A DNA stretch of 36,181 nucleotides. Origin: Methanobrevibacter ruminantium (lineage in GTDB: Archaea > Methanobacteriota > Methanobacteria > Methanobacteriales > Methanobacteriaceae). Numbering within the stretch: position 1 is the stretch's first letter; each line of letters starts with the position of its first letter. Below are positions 1-8,420 of the stretch, piece after piece. A model generated the notes under the pieces. The model ran no database searches, was not told where the DNA came from, and worked only from the letters and a program-made list of their open reading frames with translations. The stretch covers positions 1-36,181 of the forward strand of contig NZ_JAEDCO010000016.1 in the NCBI RefSeq assembly GCF_016294135.1, read 5' to 3'. Made by a program: the position numbers and the translations under genes.

Positions 1-36
1 AAAAAAGTAAAGAGAGAGTTAATAAAAAAGTAAAGA
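1..36. repeat. 13-bp direct repeat at window edge
   Basis: The 13-mer AAAAAAGTAAAGA occurs at 1-13 and again at 24-36, a 23-bp period. On the minus strand this is a pair of T-rich tracts just beyond the stop of the flippase gene, so it may be no more than a U-rich 3' end. Because the window begins inside it, I cannot tell whether the repeat continues to the left. Confidence 0.5.
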
Positions 37-53
37 TGAAGTTTATGGATTAT

Positions 54-1619
54 CTAGGAACTGTATTTATCTATGGTATCCAATAACTTATTTGCATATT
101 TGCTTAACGGACCTAGCTTTCTGGTGAATCTTCTAAATCCTGCTACATCATCGTGAGATAATGTTCTAAGTGCTACAATTGCAATCATGTAGATGATTGG
201 ACAGATTATCAATCCTGCAATCAATCCATAGCTATTGTTCGGAAGCACAAATGCAGGCAATGCCATAATCAATGAAGCTATTGTAACTTTAGTTAAGAAT
301 GAATAAGGGGCATGGGTTTTTGTTAATCTGAATTGAAGCAGGAACATAGGTATCATCATTATGAATGAAGCTATTGTGGTAGCTAGCGCTCCACCTTCAA
401 TTCCATAAGTTGGAATCAAGTACCATCCGAGTCCTAAAGTTATGATACAGCCAAATATCAAAAGATACATTGGAATTCTTGGATTTCCAATACCTTGAAC
501 AATACTTCCTGAAATTGTATAGATTGAATAGAATGTCATACCTAAAACAAGAATTGCAAGAGACATTGCACCATTCATGTAAGCGGAATTGGTGAAGTAT
601 ACAAGCCCCATGATTTCCTTTGCAAAGATAGCTATTCCAACACACATTGGAATTACAAAGAACATTCCGTATTTGTAGGATGCATTCACATACTTTTCAA
701 GAAGGTTTTGATCCTTAAGGGCATATGCTTCAGATGCCGCAGGCAATATTGTAGTTGCAAGTGAGCTTGAAACGATTAAAGGAAGTCTTGAAATAGGATC
801 TGCTGCTGTAAAGTAACCGATTGCAGATGCAGCTAGGAATCCTCCCATAATCAAGGTACAGATACTGTAAATACCCATTTCAGCAAGTGCAGTGACTGTA
901 ACCGGAATTGAAAAGAAAAGCAGTCTTTTTGCAAGGCCCAATTCCTGTCTGAAGGTGAACTTAAAGTCAGGATTTGCAGGAGGGATGTATTTTCCCATAT
1001 ACTTTTTAAAGATATAGACTGCAGATACTGCAGATGCTGCAAAACCGAGTACGGAACCTAATACTGCACCAAAGGTGGATAATCCTAAAATTACAAGTGC
1101 TGTTGCAAATAGGATCATGAATATCTGTTCAATTGCACGTGTGTAAAGGATGTATTCCATTTTGTACACACCTTGGAAAGCACCTCTAAATGCACCAACT
1201 ATTACACTGAAAGGAGTGATTAAACCAACAGCCTGGAGCGGCAATAATGCCTCTGGCTTATGATAATAGTTTGTAATTATAGGTGCAGCTACAAATACCA
1301 TAATCAGACCAAAGAAGAATCCTAAAAAGACCATTATCTTCAGTGCTGTAAAAACAGTTTGGCGAGCCAAATCCTCTTCATCAAGAGCATTGTATTCAGA
1401 TACGTATTTAGCTATTGCTGGTGGAAGCCCTGCTGCAGACAAGACCTGGAATATTCCTTGAAATGGAGTTGTAAGTCCAAGTATACCATATGCTGCCGGT
1501 CCTAAGAGTGATGCCATAAGAAAACGGTAAAGGTATCCTCCTACACGGAAGATAACATTTCCTATTAAGATAATAGCGCTTCCTTTTGCTACTTTAGAAC
1601 TTCCAGTCGCTTCTCCCAT
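54..1619 (-). CDS. Polysaccharide/oligosaccharide flippase (MOP superfamily, SpoVB/Wzx-like)
   Basis: Integral membrane protein of 521 residues, predicted to move a lipid-linked sugar or cell-wall precursor across the membrane. The N-terminus (GSAIILIGNVIFRVGGYLYR, then LLGPAAYGILGL) is typical of the polysaccharide biosynthesis transporter family, and about 14 hydrophobic segments run through the protein. I start it at the ATG at 1617-1619 because GGTGTG sits five bases upstream; a longer reading from a TTG at 1656-1658 has no such site. A substrate cannot be read from the sequence. In pseudomurein-walled Methanobacteriales an undecaprenyl-linked precursor is a reasonable guess, supported loosely by the MurG-like gene and uppP elsewhere in the window. 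Confidence 0.85.
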   Translation of the reverse strand: MGEATGSSKVAKGSAIILIGNVIFRVGGYLYRFLMASLLGPAAYGILGLTTPFQGIFQVLSAAGLPPAIAKYVSEYNALDEEDLARQTVFTALKIMVFLGFFFGLIMVFVAAPIITNYYHKPEALLPLQAVGLITPFSVIVGAFRGAFQGVYKMEYILYTRAIEQIFMILFATALVILGLSTFGAVLGSVLGFAASAVSAVYIFKKYMGKYIPPANPDFKFTFRQELGLAKRLLFFSIPVTVTALAEMGIYSICTLIMGGFLAASAIGYFTAADPISRLPLIVSSSLATTILPAASEAYALKDQNLLEKYVNASYKYGMFFVIPMCVGIAIFAKEIMGLVYFTNSAYMNGAMSLAILVLGMTFYSIYTISGSIVQGIGNPRIPMYLLIFGCIITLGLGWYLIPTYGIEGGALATTIASFIMMIPMFLLQFRLTKTHAPYSFLTKVTIASLIMALPAFVLPNNSYGLIAGLIICPIIYMIAIVALRTLSHDDVAGFRRFTRKLGPLSKYANKLLDTIDKYSS

Positions 1620-1785
1620 ATTCACACCATATTCTTTAAGAAAAGATAAAAATATCAAATTTTATAAAAATAAAATACTTAATAAAATTAATAGCAATTA
1701 TACTATATAATATAATTAGATATTCCTATATAAATTTTTATTTATACTTTTGTTAAATAAGGAATACTTTTTCAATAAATCCTCA

Positions 1786-2382
1786 TCATGATTTAAACTC
1801 TAACAGGAACTCTTTAAAATGGCTTATAGTCATGTCCAATGTTTTAAGCCCGTATTCGTCTTCCTTTACACCTTCTGCACCATCATCCTGGGACCATAGG
1901 CATGCACCTAAATTAGCGCCAAAGGATCCTCCGCTTAATGGAATTATTTTATTCAAAAGGTAGAATGTGTTTATTTGCTGAATTGCCAATTCCTGACCTC
2001 CAGACCTGTCTCCACCTACAACTATTGAAATGCCCACCTTGTTTTTGAAAATGTCCAAGTCTTCCATAATCATTGCTTGGCATCTGTCAATCACGGCCTT
2101 CAATTGTGCAGAGACACTTCCGAAATGGATTGGACTTGCCATTATTATTCCATCTGCCTCCTTAAGAGCTTTATAGATCTCATCCATATCATCAGATATT
2201 GAGCATTTTCCCTTAGTTTCCGCGCATTCATTGCAGTGGGTGCAAGGAGAAATGCTTTTGTCTTTTACAGATATGAATGTGGTTTCAAATGAGTCTTCCT
2301 TTTCCAGTTCATTCAATGCCCTATTCAATAAGTATTCGCTGGCACCTTCCCTTGGACTTCCACAAATTCCAACAATTTTCAT
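1786..2382 (-). CDS. Iron-sulfur flavoprotein (Isf-like, NADPH-dependent FMN reductase fold)
   Basis: A 198-residue flavodoxin-fold protein. GSPR at residues 8-11 is the FMN phosphate loop, and a compact cysteine cluster C47-C50-C53-C60 (CX2CX2CX6C) matches the [4Fe-4S] motif of the archaeal iron-sulfur flavoprotein family. Known members pass electrons from ferredoxin and help remove O2 or peroxide in methanogens; the partner here is unknown. ASPIHFGSVSAQLKAVIDR is the conserved second flavin-binding stretch. The start ATG is preceded by GTGAGGGA. It appears to be transcribed alone. A 7-bp hairpin (GAAAATT paired with AATTTTC, 2404-2421) lies just upstream of the start. Confidence 0.85.
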   Translation of the reverse strand: MKIVGICGSPREGASEYLLNRALNELEKEDSFETTFISVKDKSISPCTHCNECAETKGKCSISDDMDEIYKALKEADGIIMASPIHFGSVSAQLKAVIDRCQAMIMEDLDIFKNKVGISIVVGGDRSGGQELAIQQINTFYLLNKIIPLSGGSFGANLGACLWSQDDGAEGVKEDEYGLKTLDMTISHFKEFLLEFKS

Positions 2383-2620
2383 TATCTTCCCTCACTTATA
2401 ATCGAAAATTTTTCAATTTTCACATCTTCACTACTATTTTTATCAACTTCCATTAAAAGTTTTTTTTTAAAAATTTTAAAAAAAATTATAAAACTTATAT
2501 AATATAAATCATATATTAAGATTATAATGTTATTTTATTGACTAATTTTTGTCATAAAAAATAATGTTCTAAATTTTATTGGATTATTTATTAATGATTA
2601 TATTCTAAAATGGTGTTTTT

Positions 2621-3370
2621 ATGGATTTAGTAAAAGGTATTGTTAAAAAATATTTTAGGTCTTACAATAGGACATTGAAGGATGGTACTAAAAAGACCTA
2701 TAAGACAGAACAGGTTCAGGTCACTGTATCTAAATCTGACAATATCTTTGAAGATAAGGAAGAAGTCTTTATCATCTCTTCAGCTCAAGCAGAAGAACTC
2801 AATGAGATTGATGAAATGTTATCTGCTTTAGAATTGCATAATACCATGTTAGTGCAAGATAAAACAGAATTAACCAAAAAATTCGCTGTTGCTGATGAAG
2901 ATTTACAGGCTGCCTTTTCTGAATTGAAAGCTATTTCTGAAAAGTTAGCTATAAAAGAAGAGGAATTGGAAGAATCCAGGAAAAAATTGCTTGTTTTAAA
3001 AGAGGATTGCTCTGGCTTGAAAGAGCAGCTTGAAGAAAACCAAAACACCATTTCCCGCTTAAGAAAACAATTGGAAGATAAGAACTTCATCATTTCAGAC
3101 TTAACTGATGACTTGGATCTATTGAATGAAAAATTGAATTCACAAAATGATGAACCTATGCTTGATTCTGAATTCATAAGCAATGAACAGTTCACTTCCA
3201 GTTCAAATTCATATTCCTTTGATGATTATGTTGAATTGCAAAAGGAATACATTTCATTACTTAAAAAATACGAAAGATCTCAAGAGAATTTATACAATGA
3301 GAAAGTTAAGGTCATTCACTATAAAAATTTCTTGGATAAATTCAAAAACTTCATTTTAAGAATACAATAA
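2621..3370 (+). CDS. Coiled-coil protein of unknown function
   Basis: A 249-residue soluble protein that I do not recognise. The first 55 residues are basic and probably beta-rich (SYNRTLKDGTKKTYKTEQVQ, ending EEVFIIS), a short head that could bind nucleic acid or another protein. Residues about 56-170 are almost pure heptad-like coiled coil rich in Glu, Lys and Leu. A Ser/Asn-rich linker follows (about 185-205), and a second short helical segment closes the protein. No signal peptide or membrane helix is visible. GGTG lies six bases before the ATG. The gene is alone on the plus strand between minus-strand genes. Its last codons form one arm of a hairpin. Confidence 0.75.
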   Translation: MDLVKGIVKKYFRSYNRTLKDGTKKTYKTEQVQVTVSKSDNIFEDKEEVFIISSAQAEELNEIDEMLSALELHNTMLVQDKTELTKKFAVADEDLQAAFSELKAISEKLAIKEEELEESRKKLLVLKEDCSGLKEQLEENQNTISRLRKQLEDKNFIISDLTDDLDLLNEKLNSQNDEPMLDSEFISNEQFTSSSNSYSFDDYVELQKEYISLLKKYERSQENLYNEKVKVIHYKNFLDKFKNFILRIQ

Positions 3371-3400
3371 GTGTCTGTTTTTTATAAAATATTCTTAAAA
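3354..3400 (+). terminator. 3'-end hairpin enclosing the stop codon of the coiled-coil gene
   Basis: TTTTAAGAATA (3354-3364) pairs perfectly with TATTCTTAAAA (3390-3400). The stop codon 3368-3370 lies in the 25-nt loop, and a T6 tract follows within a few bases. Confidence 0.6.
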
Positions 3401-3484
3401 GTCTTTTTTAAAATTTAATATTTCAAAATTAGCAGTAATAACTATTTTTTCCACTTTTTAAAGTTTTTAATAAAAATAGTAAAA

Positions 3485-3520
3485 TTATAGAAGTCAAAAC
3501 TTTAATGAAAACTTCTATAA
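3485..3520. terminator. Inverted repeat in the convergent gap
   Basis: TTATAGAAGT (3485-3494) and ACTTCTATAA (3511-3520) are perfect 10-bp arms with a 16-nt loop. A T run follows on the plus strand at about 3532-3539. The gap separates two convergent genes, so the structure could serve either direction; it lies about 20 nt past the zinc-ribbon stop. Confidence 0.5.
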
Positions 3521-3541
3521 ATTATAAAAATCTTTTTTTAA

Positions 3542-3868
3542 TTAGAACATGTCTCTTGCGTTACCTCTGTAACCCATGACCTGTTCCTCTTCCTCATCAA
3601 TTTCGTCATCAGGATTAGGATTCCATCTTTTCAAGTTTGGAAGGAAATTACAGAGCAATCCGGTTGCTTCCTCTTCACGCAAATCAGGATTCCTTTTCAT
3701 CATTCTTTTTGCATGTCTAATAATCATTTCATTTACGGTAATGTCAGGTTCAGTGAACTCTCCATTTTGGAAACAGTCTTTACAGTAATCCATATTTGGA
3801 CTTCCGTCTTCATTGGTTCCATAGTCATTCCTTCCCATCGGTCTGCCGCAAGAATTGCAAAATGCCAT
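3542..3868 (-). CDS. Small zinc-ribbon domain protein
   Basis: A 108-residue protein beginning MAFCNSCGRPMG, with a second pair YCKDCF near residue 32, so four cysteines form a treble-clef or ribbon zinc site. This looks like the 'putative zinc ribbon' domain family. The rest is helical with many Arg and Met residues (RHAKRMMKRNPDLREEE), ending in an acidic tail (DDEIDEEEEQ). The start at 3868 has GGTGA four bases upstream; a GTG seven codons earlier would place that site inside the gene. The function is unknown; a nucleic-acid or protein contact role is only a guess. Confidence 0.8.
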   Translation of the reverse strand: MAFCNSCGRPMGRNDYGTNEDGSPNMDYCKDCFQNGEFTEPDITVNEMIIRHAKRMMKRNPDLREEEATGLLCNFLPNLKRWNPNPDDEIDEEEEQVMGYRGNARDMF

Positions 3869-3930
3869 TGTTTCACCTATTAATTTCACTTAAAATGATT
3901 TAAATTGTGTTGAATATTAAAAAATTATTT

Positions 3931-3967
3931 AAAAAAAATAGCTAATTAGAATTAATCTAATTAGCTA
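3931..3967 (-). terminator. Terminator-like hairpin of fae-hps
   Basis: TAGCTAATTAGA (3939-3950) and its perfect complement at 3956-3967 form a 12-bp stem with a 5-nt loop. Read on the minus strand, eight T follow at once (3938-3931). It lies about 30 nt past the fae-hps stop and is the most canonical hairpin-plus-U-tract in the window. Confidence 0.75.
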
Positions 3968-3998
3968 ATGCATAATAATTTTAATCAATTGACGCTGC

Positions 3999-5216
3999 TT
4001 AAATTTGCTCATCGTCTTCCATTACCACTCTCATGTGGTTTGGATCTACAGGCATATGAGCTAAGAAATCTTCTGCAGCTCTTCTTGGGTCACCAGAACC
4101 AATGATGTATCTACCTGCGATGATGATATCTGCACCTTTTTCAAATGCTTCTTCTGCTTTTTCAGGAGTGATTCCTCCAGCAACAGCAGCAAGACCTCCA
4201 GTAAGTTCTTTAATTTCCTTAATGTTACCCCATGCACTTACGTCATCAAGGTTTTTACCTTCTGCTCTAAGTTTACTTTCAAGGTCAACATTTCTGTGTA
4301 AGAGAACAATGTCTGGCATGAACTCTGGGTTGAGTTGTTTGATTTTGTCAGTGAAGTTATCTACATTCATCATATCGAGGATAGAGTAAATACCTTGCTT
4401 TTGAGTTTCGTGGATTGCTTTTTCAATGGATTCAATGGTACCGAGACCGGAAATAGCAACTGCATCAGCAGTTTCATCTGCAGCCATCTTAACTTCCACT
4501 CTTCCTACGTCCAAGGTTTTTAAGTCAGCAATAATGAATGCACTTGGTGCCAATTCTCTGATTTTTCCAACAATTCCAACACCGAATTTTTTAACGAGAG
4601 GAGTTCCTGCTTCAAGGAGGATTCTTTCTCTGTTAGGGAGTTGCTTAATGATTCTTGCCATTGCCTCTTCATTGTCAAGGTCAAGAGCAACTTGCAAGTA
4701 AGGTGGTTCGTAAAGTTTGATTGCTTTGAATCCCATAATAGCGTGGGTTCCACGATCTTTTTCGTATAATACTTTGTCAATGTCTGGGTAACCTTTCAAT
4801 GCTCTTTTGATTGCAAGTTTGGTTGCTGCATAGTTGTATTGGTAGATTTTTCTGTAATCTTGTGCAGCTGGGCTGATGAATACGCTTGCATTAATTACCC
4901 AATCTTCAGCTTTGTCTTTAGGAATGATTCCTTCTTCTACACAATCAGCTACAGCTCTACCTACAGCAGTTTGAGCTGGTCCAAAGATTTTGCTTGCATC
5001 ATCTAAGTCACCAACAGTTACTTTAGGAATAATGATGGTGGCTGGTTTGGTAATTAAGTTAGGTCTGATTACACTGAGCAATGGGGTGTGTCCAACAGAT
5101 AATTGGCTTAATCCATTAGCAAAAGCGTTTCCTACAGGGCCATCTTTTTCACCAATAAGTAAATCAACGTGTGCTAATTCGTCTCCGTCTCCGATAAGAG
5201 CTTCTCCTATAAACAT
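3999..5216 (-). CDS. fae-hps: Bifunctional formaldehyde-activating enzyme / 3-hexulose-6-phosphate synthase
   Basis: A 405-residue fusion. Residues 1 to about 165 are the Fae domain, which condenses formaldehyde with tetrahydromethanopterin; H16 in ELAHVDLLIG corresponds to the catalytic histidine. Residues about 172-395 are the hexulose-6-phosphate synthase (D-arabino-3-hexulose-6-phosphate formaldehyde-lyase) barrel, with the OMP-decarboxylase-like signature DLKTLD at 231-236 and a phosphate-binding VAGGI...IAGRYIIG end. In methanogens the fused enzyme is thought to work in the direction of ribose-phosphate supply: Hps splits the hexulose phosphate and Fae captures the formaldehyde. The start has GGAGGATA seven bases upstream, the strongest ribosome site seen here. 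Its own terminator follows, so it is probably monocistronic. Confidence 0.97.
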   Translation of the reverse strand: MFIGEALIGDGDELAHVDLLIGEKDGPVGNAFANGLSQLSVGHTPLLSVIRPNLITKPATIIIPKVTVGDLDDASKIFGPAQTAVGRAVADCVEEGIIPKDKAEDWVINASVFISPAAQDYRKIYQYNYAATKLAIKRALKGYPDIDKVLYEKDRGTHAIMGFKAIKLYEPPYLQVALDLDNEEAMARIIKQLPNRERILLEAGTPLVKKFGVGIVGKIRELAPSAFIIADLKTLDVGRVEVKMAADETADAVAISGLGTIESIEKAIHETQKQGIYSILDMMNVDNFTDKIKQLNPEFMPDIVLLHRNVDLESKLRAEGKNLDDVSAWGNIKEIKELTGGLAAVAGGITPEKAEEAFEKGADIIIAGRYIIGSGDPRRAAEDFLAHMPVDPNHMRVVMEDDEQI

Positions 5217-5572
5217 TTCATATCCTCCAATTTTAAGAATAATTTTATAATTATGATTTTAATTTAAATCATTTTTAAGTCATTTTTTGAATTTATTTAG
5301 TTTAAATATTACAAATATTACTTTCATAATATAGTAAGTATTTATACAATATAATTTATGATTTTAATACAATATATAGTTAAGTAATTATATTTTGAAA
5401 ATGAGTAAGAAAAATTAAAAAATAATTTTAAAAATCAATTCTAAAAAATTTATCTAAGCCTATCTAAAAAAATTTAAAATTAATCTAAAAATAAATTAAA
5501 AAATTAGTTAAAAATAATACGAACAAATGAAAAACTGTTAAAAAAAAGAAATTATAAGTTGATTTAATCAAC
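5217..5572. other. Intergenic region between thrS and fae-hps
   Basis: There is no coding potential. The right end holds the thrS terminator. The middle is a series of T-rich tracts on the minus strand. The left part must hold the fae-hps promoter; several TATA-like stretches exist between about 5320 and 5400, but base composition makes any single choice unsafe. Confidence 0.6.
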
Positions 5573-5576
5573 TTAT
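5540..5576 (-). terminator. Terminator hairpin overlapping the thrS stop codon
   Basis: ATAAGTTGATT and AATCAACTTAT (5554-5576) form an 11-bp stem around a single base; in practice the loop is probably three bases. The stop codon 5573-5575 lies in the first arm on the minus strand. An eight-T tract (5547-5540) follows. Confidence 0.7.
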
Positions 5577-7399
5577 TTGAAATTAATTCTTTCAGCAACG
5601 TTTCTTGGTAAAGGAAGTCTTCTAAATGGCATTCTTTTAGTTTCTTCCTTAACTGATGCGATAAGTTCATCTGCAGTCATGTCAACTTTCTCACCAGTCT
5701 TTCTTACAGTTACATTGTAATTGTCGGTTTCAATTTCCTTGTCCCCGATTACAACGATGTAAGGGATCCATTCCTTAGAAGCGTTTCTGATTTTCTTACC
5801 TACTCTGTCGTCACTGTTGTCAACATCTACACGAATGTTTTCAGCTGCAATCTTGTCAGCCAATTCGTTAGCATAGTCTAAATGCTTTTCACCGATTGGC
5901 AAGATTCTTACTTGAGATGGGCTTAACCAAATTGGTAACATTGGAGCTTTTCCATCTTCTTTTGCAGTGTTTTCAAGTAAGCTGCAGATAACTCTTTCTA
6001 CACTACCTGTAGGTGAACAGTGTAAGATGATAGGGTTTTGAGCATCTTCGTTTTCGTCAACATACTCGATGTTGAATCTTCTACCACTTTCCACATCTAT
6101 TTGCACAGTAGGGTTTTCGATAGGTCTTCCTAAGTAGTCAATAGCTGCAAAGTCGATTTTACAGGACCAGTAGTGTTTTCTTTCAGGCAAGATTTCGAGT
6201 AATAATGGTTTGCCGATTCTTTTAGCGGTTGCTTCCATCCAGTCCTTGTGTTCATCGTAGAAGTCTTTGGTTGCTCTGAAGATTGCTTCGTAGTTAACGT
6301 CAAGGTCTACACCGGTTTGCACACACATGTCAACTTGAGCATCAAACTCTTCAAGTGCTTGAGGCATGTCAGCACAGAAACTGTGCATATCTGGCATGGT
6401 GAATGCTCTGAGTCTCTTAAGACCTACAACTTCTCCTCTTTTCTCGAATCTGAAACTGTAAGTGGATAATTCGTAAACCTTTGCAGGCAAGTTTTTCCAA
6501 GTGAGGAAAGATCCGCCAAGAACTCTGAATGCACCGAAACAGCATGCAAATCTAAGCATTAAGTCTTTTTTGGTTGCGGTTTTGTATTGTCTTTCACCGA
6601 ATTTTGCTGCATGTTCCCTGATTGCATCATTTGCAAGGTCATAGAAGATTGGAGTTTCGATAGGCATTGCACCTAAGTCAACTACAAAGTTGTAAACGTA
6701 ATCTGCAAGCAAGTCACGGACTAATCTACCTTTTGGATACCATTTAAGGTTTCCAATGTCGGATGCAAGCTCATAGTCACATAATTCCTTTTCTCTCATG
6801 ATCTTTACATGTGGAGGTTCCCCTTCATCAGAAGCACCTTCCCCTAGTTCGTATGCAACAAGCTTTTCCAAATCCTTGCTTTCATAGTTGTATTCCTTAG
6901 GGTCAAAGGTTTCACCATCTTTGAATATTAACCAGGTGGATGGTTTTTTCTCTTCCTTTTCTTCCTCTTCTTCGACATCTGCAGTGATGGTTCTTGAAAG
7001 TTCGGATAATGGGTGTCCTTTACAAGAAATTTCAAATGCCTTATACCAACCGAATGGTACTCTAAATACATCCAATCCCTCTGCTTTAAGTGCTTCCTCA
7101 GCATCTTCCAATATTTGCACAGCTACTTTAGGTGCACCAAGGGATGAAGAAAGGTGAGCATATGGGTACAAGACGATTTTTTCTGCATTGACTTCTTCAT
7201 TGGTTTTAATAACTTCAGCAACTAAATTCTTGACAATAGCGCTTGGGTTTTCCTCGTCCTCTTTTTCAATGGATGAGAAAACAACCAAAGCTTCATCAAA
7301 AGCCCCATTTTTTTGAGCTTCTTCGATTTCTTCAGCTACTGGAGTTTTGTTTTTTACTTGATATTTTATATAATCAGAGTGAATAAGTAAAACTCTCAT
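5573..7399 (-). CDS. thrS: Threonyl-tRNA synthetase, archaeal type
   Basis: A 608-residue class II synthetase that charges tRNA-Thr. Residues 1 to about 140 are the archaeal editing domain related to D-aminoacyl-tRNA deacylase (YPYAHLSSSLGAPKV at 78-92 is its signature), which removes mischarged serine. A glutamate-rich linker (about 142-152) separates it from the catalytic core. Motif 2 is SFRFEKRGE (315-323). The zinc ligands expected from the family fit Cys in RFACCFG (284-289), His339 in MPDMHSFC and His in ILHCSPTGS. GSVERVICSLLE matches motif 3. The last 100 residues are the anticodon-binding domain. GGTGA precedes the ATG. It is a stand-alone gene. Confidence 0.97.
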   Translation of the reverse strand: MRVLLIHSDYIKYQVKNKTPVAEEIEEAQKNGAFDEALVVFSSIEKEDEENPSAIVKNLVAEVIKTNEEVNAEKIVLYPYAHLSSSLGAPKVAVQILEDAEEALKAEGLDVFRVPFGWYKAFEISCKGHPLSELSRTITADVEEEEEKEEKKPSTWLIFKDGETFDPKEYNYESKDLEKLVAYELGEGASDEGEPPHVKIMREKELCDYELASDIGNLKWYPKGRLVRDLLADYVYNFVVDLGAMPIETPIFYDLANDAIREHAAKFGERQYKTATKKDLMLRFACCFGAFRVLGGSFLTWKNLPAKVYELSTYSFRFEKRGEVVGLKRLRAFTMPDMHSFCADMPQALEEFDAQVDMCVQTGVDLDVNYEAIFRATKDFYDEHKDWMEATAKRIGKPLLLEILPERKHYWSCKIDFAAIDYLGRPIENPTVQIDVESGRRFNIEYVDENEDAQNPIILHCSPTGSVERVICSLLENTAKEDGKAPMLPIWLSPSQVRILPIGEKHLDYANELADKIAAENIRVDVDNSDDRVGKKIRNASKEWIPYIVVIGDKEIETDNYNVTVRKTGEKVDMTADELIASVKEETKRMPFRRLPLPRNVAERINFK

Positions 7400-7486
7400 A
7401 TTTTCACCAGTTTTTGTTTTAAAAATAATTTATTGATAAATATTATATACACAATAATATTATAACTTTATTTTTTATATTATTTA

Positions 7487-7524
7487 ATTATTAGTAATAA
7501 TCGGATAATAATCATGATAATAAT
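7487..7524. promoter_or_regulatory. Palindrome and direct repeat upstream of thrS
   Basis: ATTATTA and TAATAAT flank a single G (7487-7501). Next to it the 9-mer GATAATAAT is repeated at 7504-7512 and 7516-7524. This lies about 90-125 nt upstream of the thrS start, where its promoter or operator should be. The composition is so AT-rich that chance is possible. Confidence 0.3.
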
Positions 7525-7592
7525 TGTGATTTCAAATAAAGTAATTATGAATCTAAAATTTAATCTTGAATTAACGATATTTAATTAAAAAT

Positions 7593-7629
7593 AAAAAAAA
7601 GAATTTAGATTAATAAGCATTAATCTAAA
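7593..7629 (-). terminator. Terminator hairpin overlapping the barstar stop codon
   Basis: TTTAGATTAAT (7604-7614) and ATTAATCTAAA (7619-7629) form a perfect 11-bp stem with a 4-nt loop. The stop codon 7620-7622 is inside the arm, and eight T follow on the minus strand (7600-7593). Confidence 0.75.
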
Positions 7630-7922
7630 ATTAATTTCAAATCAGGATTTTCAACTGATGCATCCTTAAAAGTAGCTATTAGATCTTCATCAAGAACTGA
7701 ACTGTCCTTTATAATGATAATTTTATTAGGCAATTCACAAAGACAATCGTATAATGCATCAAGATTTTCACCATAAAAATTTGGGAAATCCAGTTTTTCC
7801 TTAATGTATTCATGAGGATTCTCTTTCATTTCTTCCCCATACAAGACTATTTCATTCATGTTATCTATCATCTTTTTCAGTTTTCTTCTAAGTCTTCTAT
7901 TTTCCAATAGTTTATTTGTCAT
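7620..7922 (-). CDS. Barstar-family RNase inhibitor
   Basis: A 100-residue cytoplasmic protein. The core FYGENLDALYDCLCELP (residues 49-65) is the barstar signature. The two aspartates that bind the barnase active site in Bacillus barstar (D35, D39) correspond to D55 and D59, and the preceding Tyr is Y50. Barstar homology begins near residue 22 (MNEIVLYGEEM), so the basic first 20 residues may be an archaeal extension or an upstream misreading; no convincing ribosome site favours either start. It lies 39 bp downstream of a barnase-like gene on the same strand, the arrangement expected of an enzyme and its immunity protein. The gene ends in a strong terminator, so the pair forms a closed unit. 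Confidence 0.88.
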   Translation of the reverse strand: MTNKLLENRRLRRKLKKMIDNMNEIVLYGEEMKENPHEYIKEKLDFPNFYGENLDALYDCLCELPNKIIIIKDSSVLDEDLIATFKDASVENPDLKLILD

Positions 7923-7961
7923 AGTATCATTCTAAGTAATTTGCATATGCAGATTACAAGC

Positions 7962-8420
7962 TTATGTTAAATGTTCAAAGCTTGCATAATGGTCTCCAGT
8001 ATAGTAAACTTCAAAGTCATCAGTTGAATAAACTATTCTTTTAGGCCCTCTGCTAGATGCGCCTAATGTATCAATATCACATTCCCTATACTCATGGGTT
8101 ATAGGCAAGATTGATTGACGGTTTGTAAAGATGTCCCCTCCAATGCATTTTCCAGGAGCATATTTTTCAACGCTTCCACCATGCCATCCAAGAGCCTTTG
8201 CCTCTCTTTTGGTAATGTAATTGGAAGGAAGCTTGTGATATGTACTTATATAGGCTGCAACCTCTTCCTTAGAGTCATAAGTTCCATCTTCGGAGATATT
8301 AATGTCATCTAAAGCAAGTGCAGAAGAATCAGAGTCTGAATCATCTCCAATGCAACCGCTTACTGCAACAACAGCAAGCAAGACAATCAATATCAATCCA
8401 ATAATTTTCCAATTTTTCAT
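7962..8420 (-). CDS. Barnase-type ribonuclease, predicted lipoprotein
   Basis: A 152-residue secreted guanyl-preferring RNase of the barnase/N1-T1 family. Residues 1-20 are a basic-hydrophobic signal ending in the lipobox VSGC with Cys23, followed by an acidic Ser/Asp linker; the mature enzyme is therefore probably membrane-anchored outside the cell. The catalytic domain starts at YDSKEEVAAYI. All four barnase catalytic residues have counterparts: E113 (YREC), R124 (SSRG), R128 (KRIVYS) and H144 (DHYASF). Cys92 and Cys114 could form a disulfide. The start is the ATG at 8420 with AAGGAATT upstream; a TTG two codons earlier is too close to that site. It is divergent from the MurG-like gene and followed by its inhibitor. 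The resemblance to Firmicutes enzymes suggests transfer from bacteria. Confidence 0.9.
   Translation of the reverse strand: MKNWKIIGLILIVLLAVVAVSGCIGDDSDSDSSALALDDINISEDGTYDSKEEVAAYISTYHKLPSNYITKREAKALGWHGGSVEKYAPGKCIGGDIFTNRQSILPITHEYRECDIDTLGASSRGPKRIVYSTDDFEVYYTGDHYASFEHLT

Noticed and set aside
2785..3195. 136-codon open frame opposite the coiled-coil gene
   Set aside because: The product is a Ser/Phe/Asn repeat produced by reading Glu/Lys/Leu coiled-coil codons backwards.
7400..7600. T-box or other riboswitch before thrS
   Set aside because: No T-box consensus or specifier stem is seen, and T-boxes are not known in archaea.
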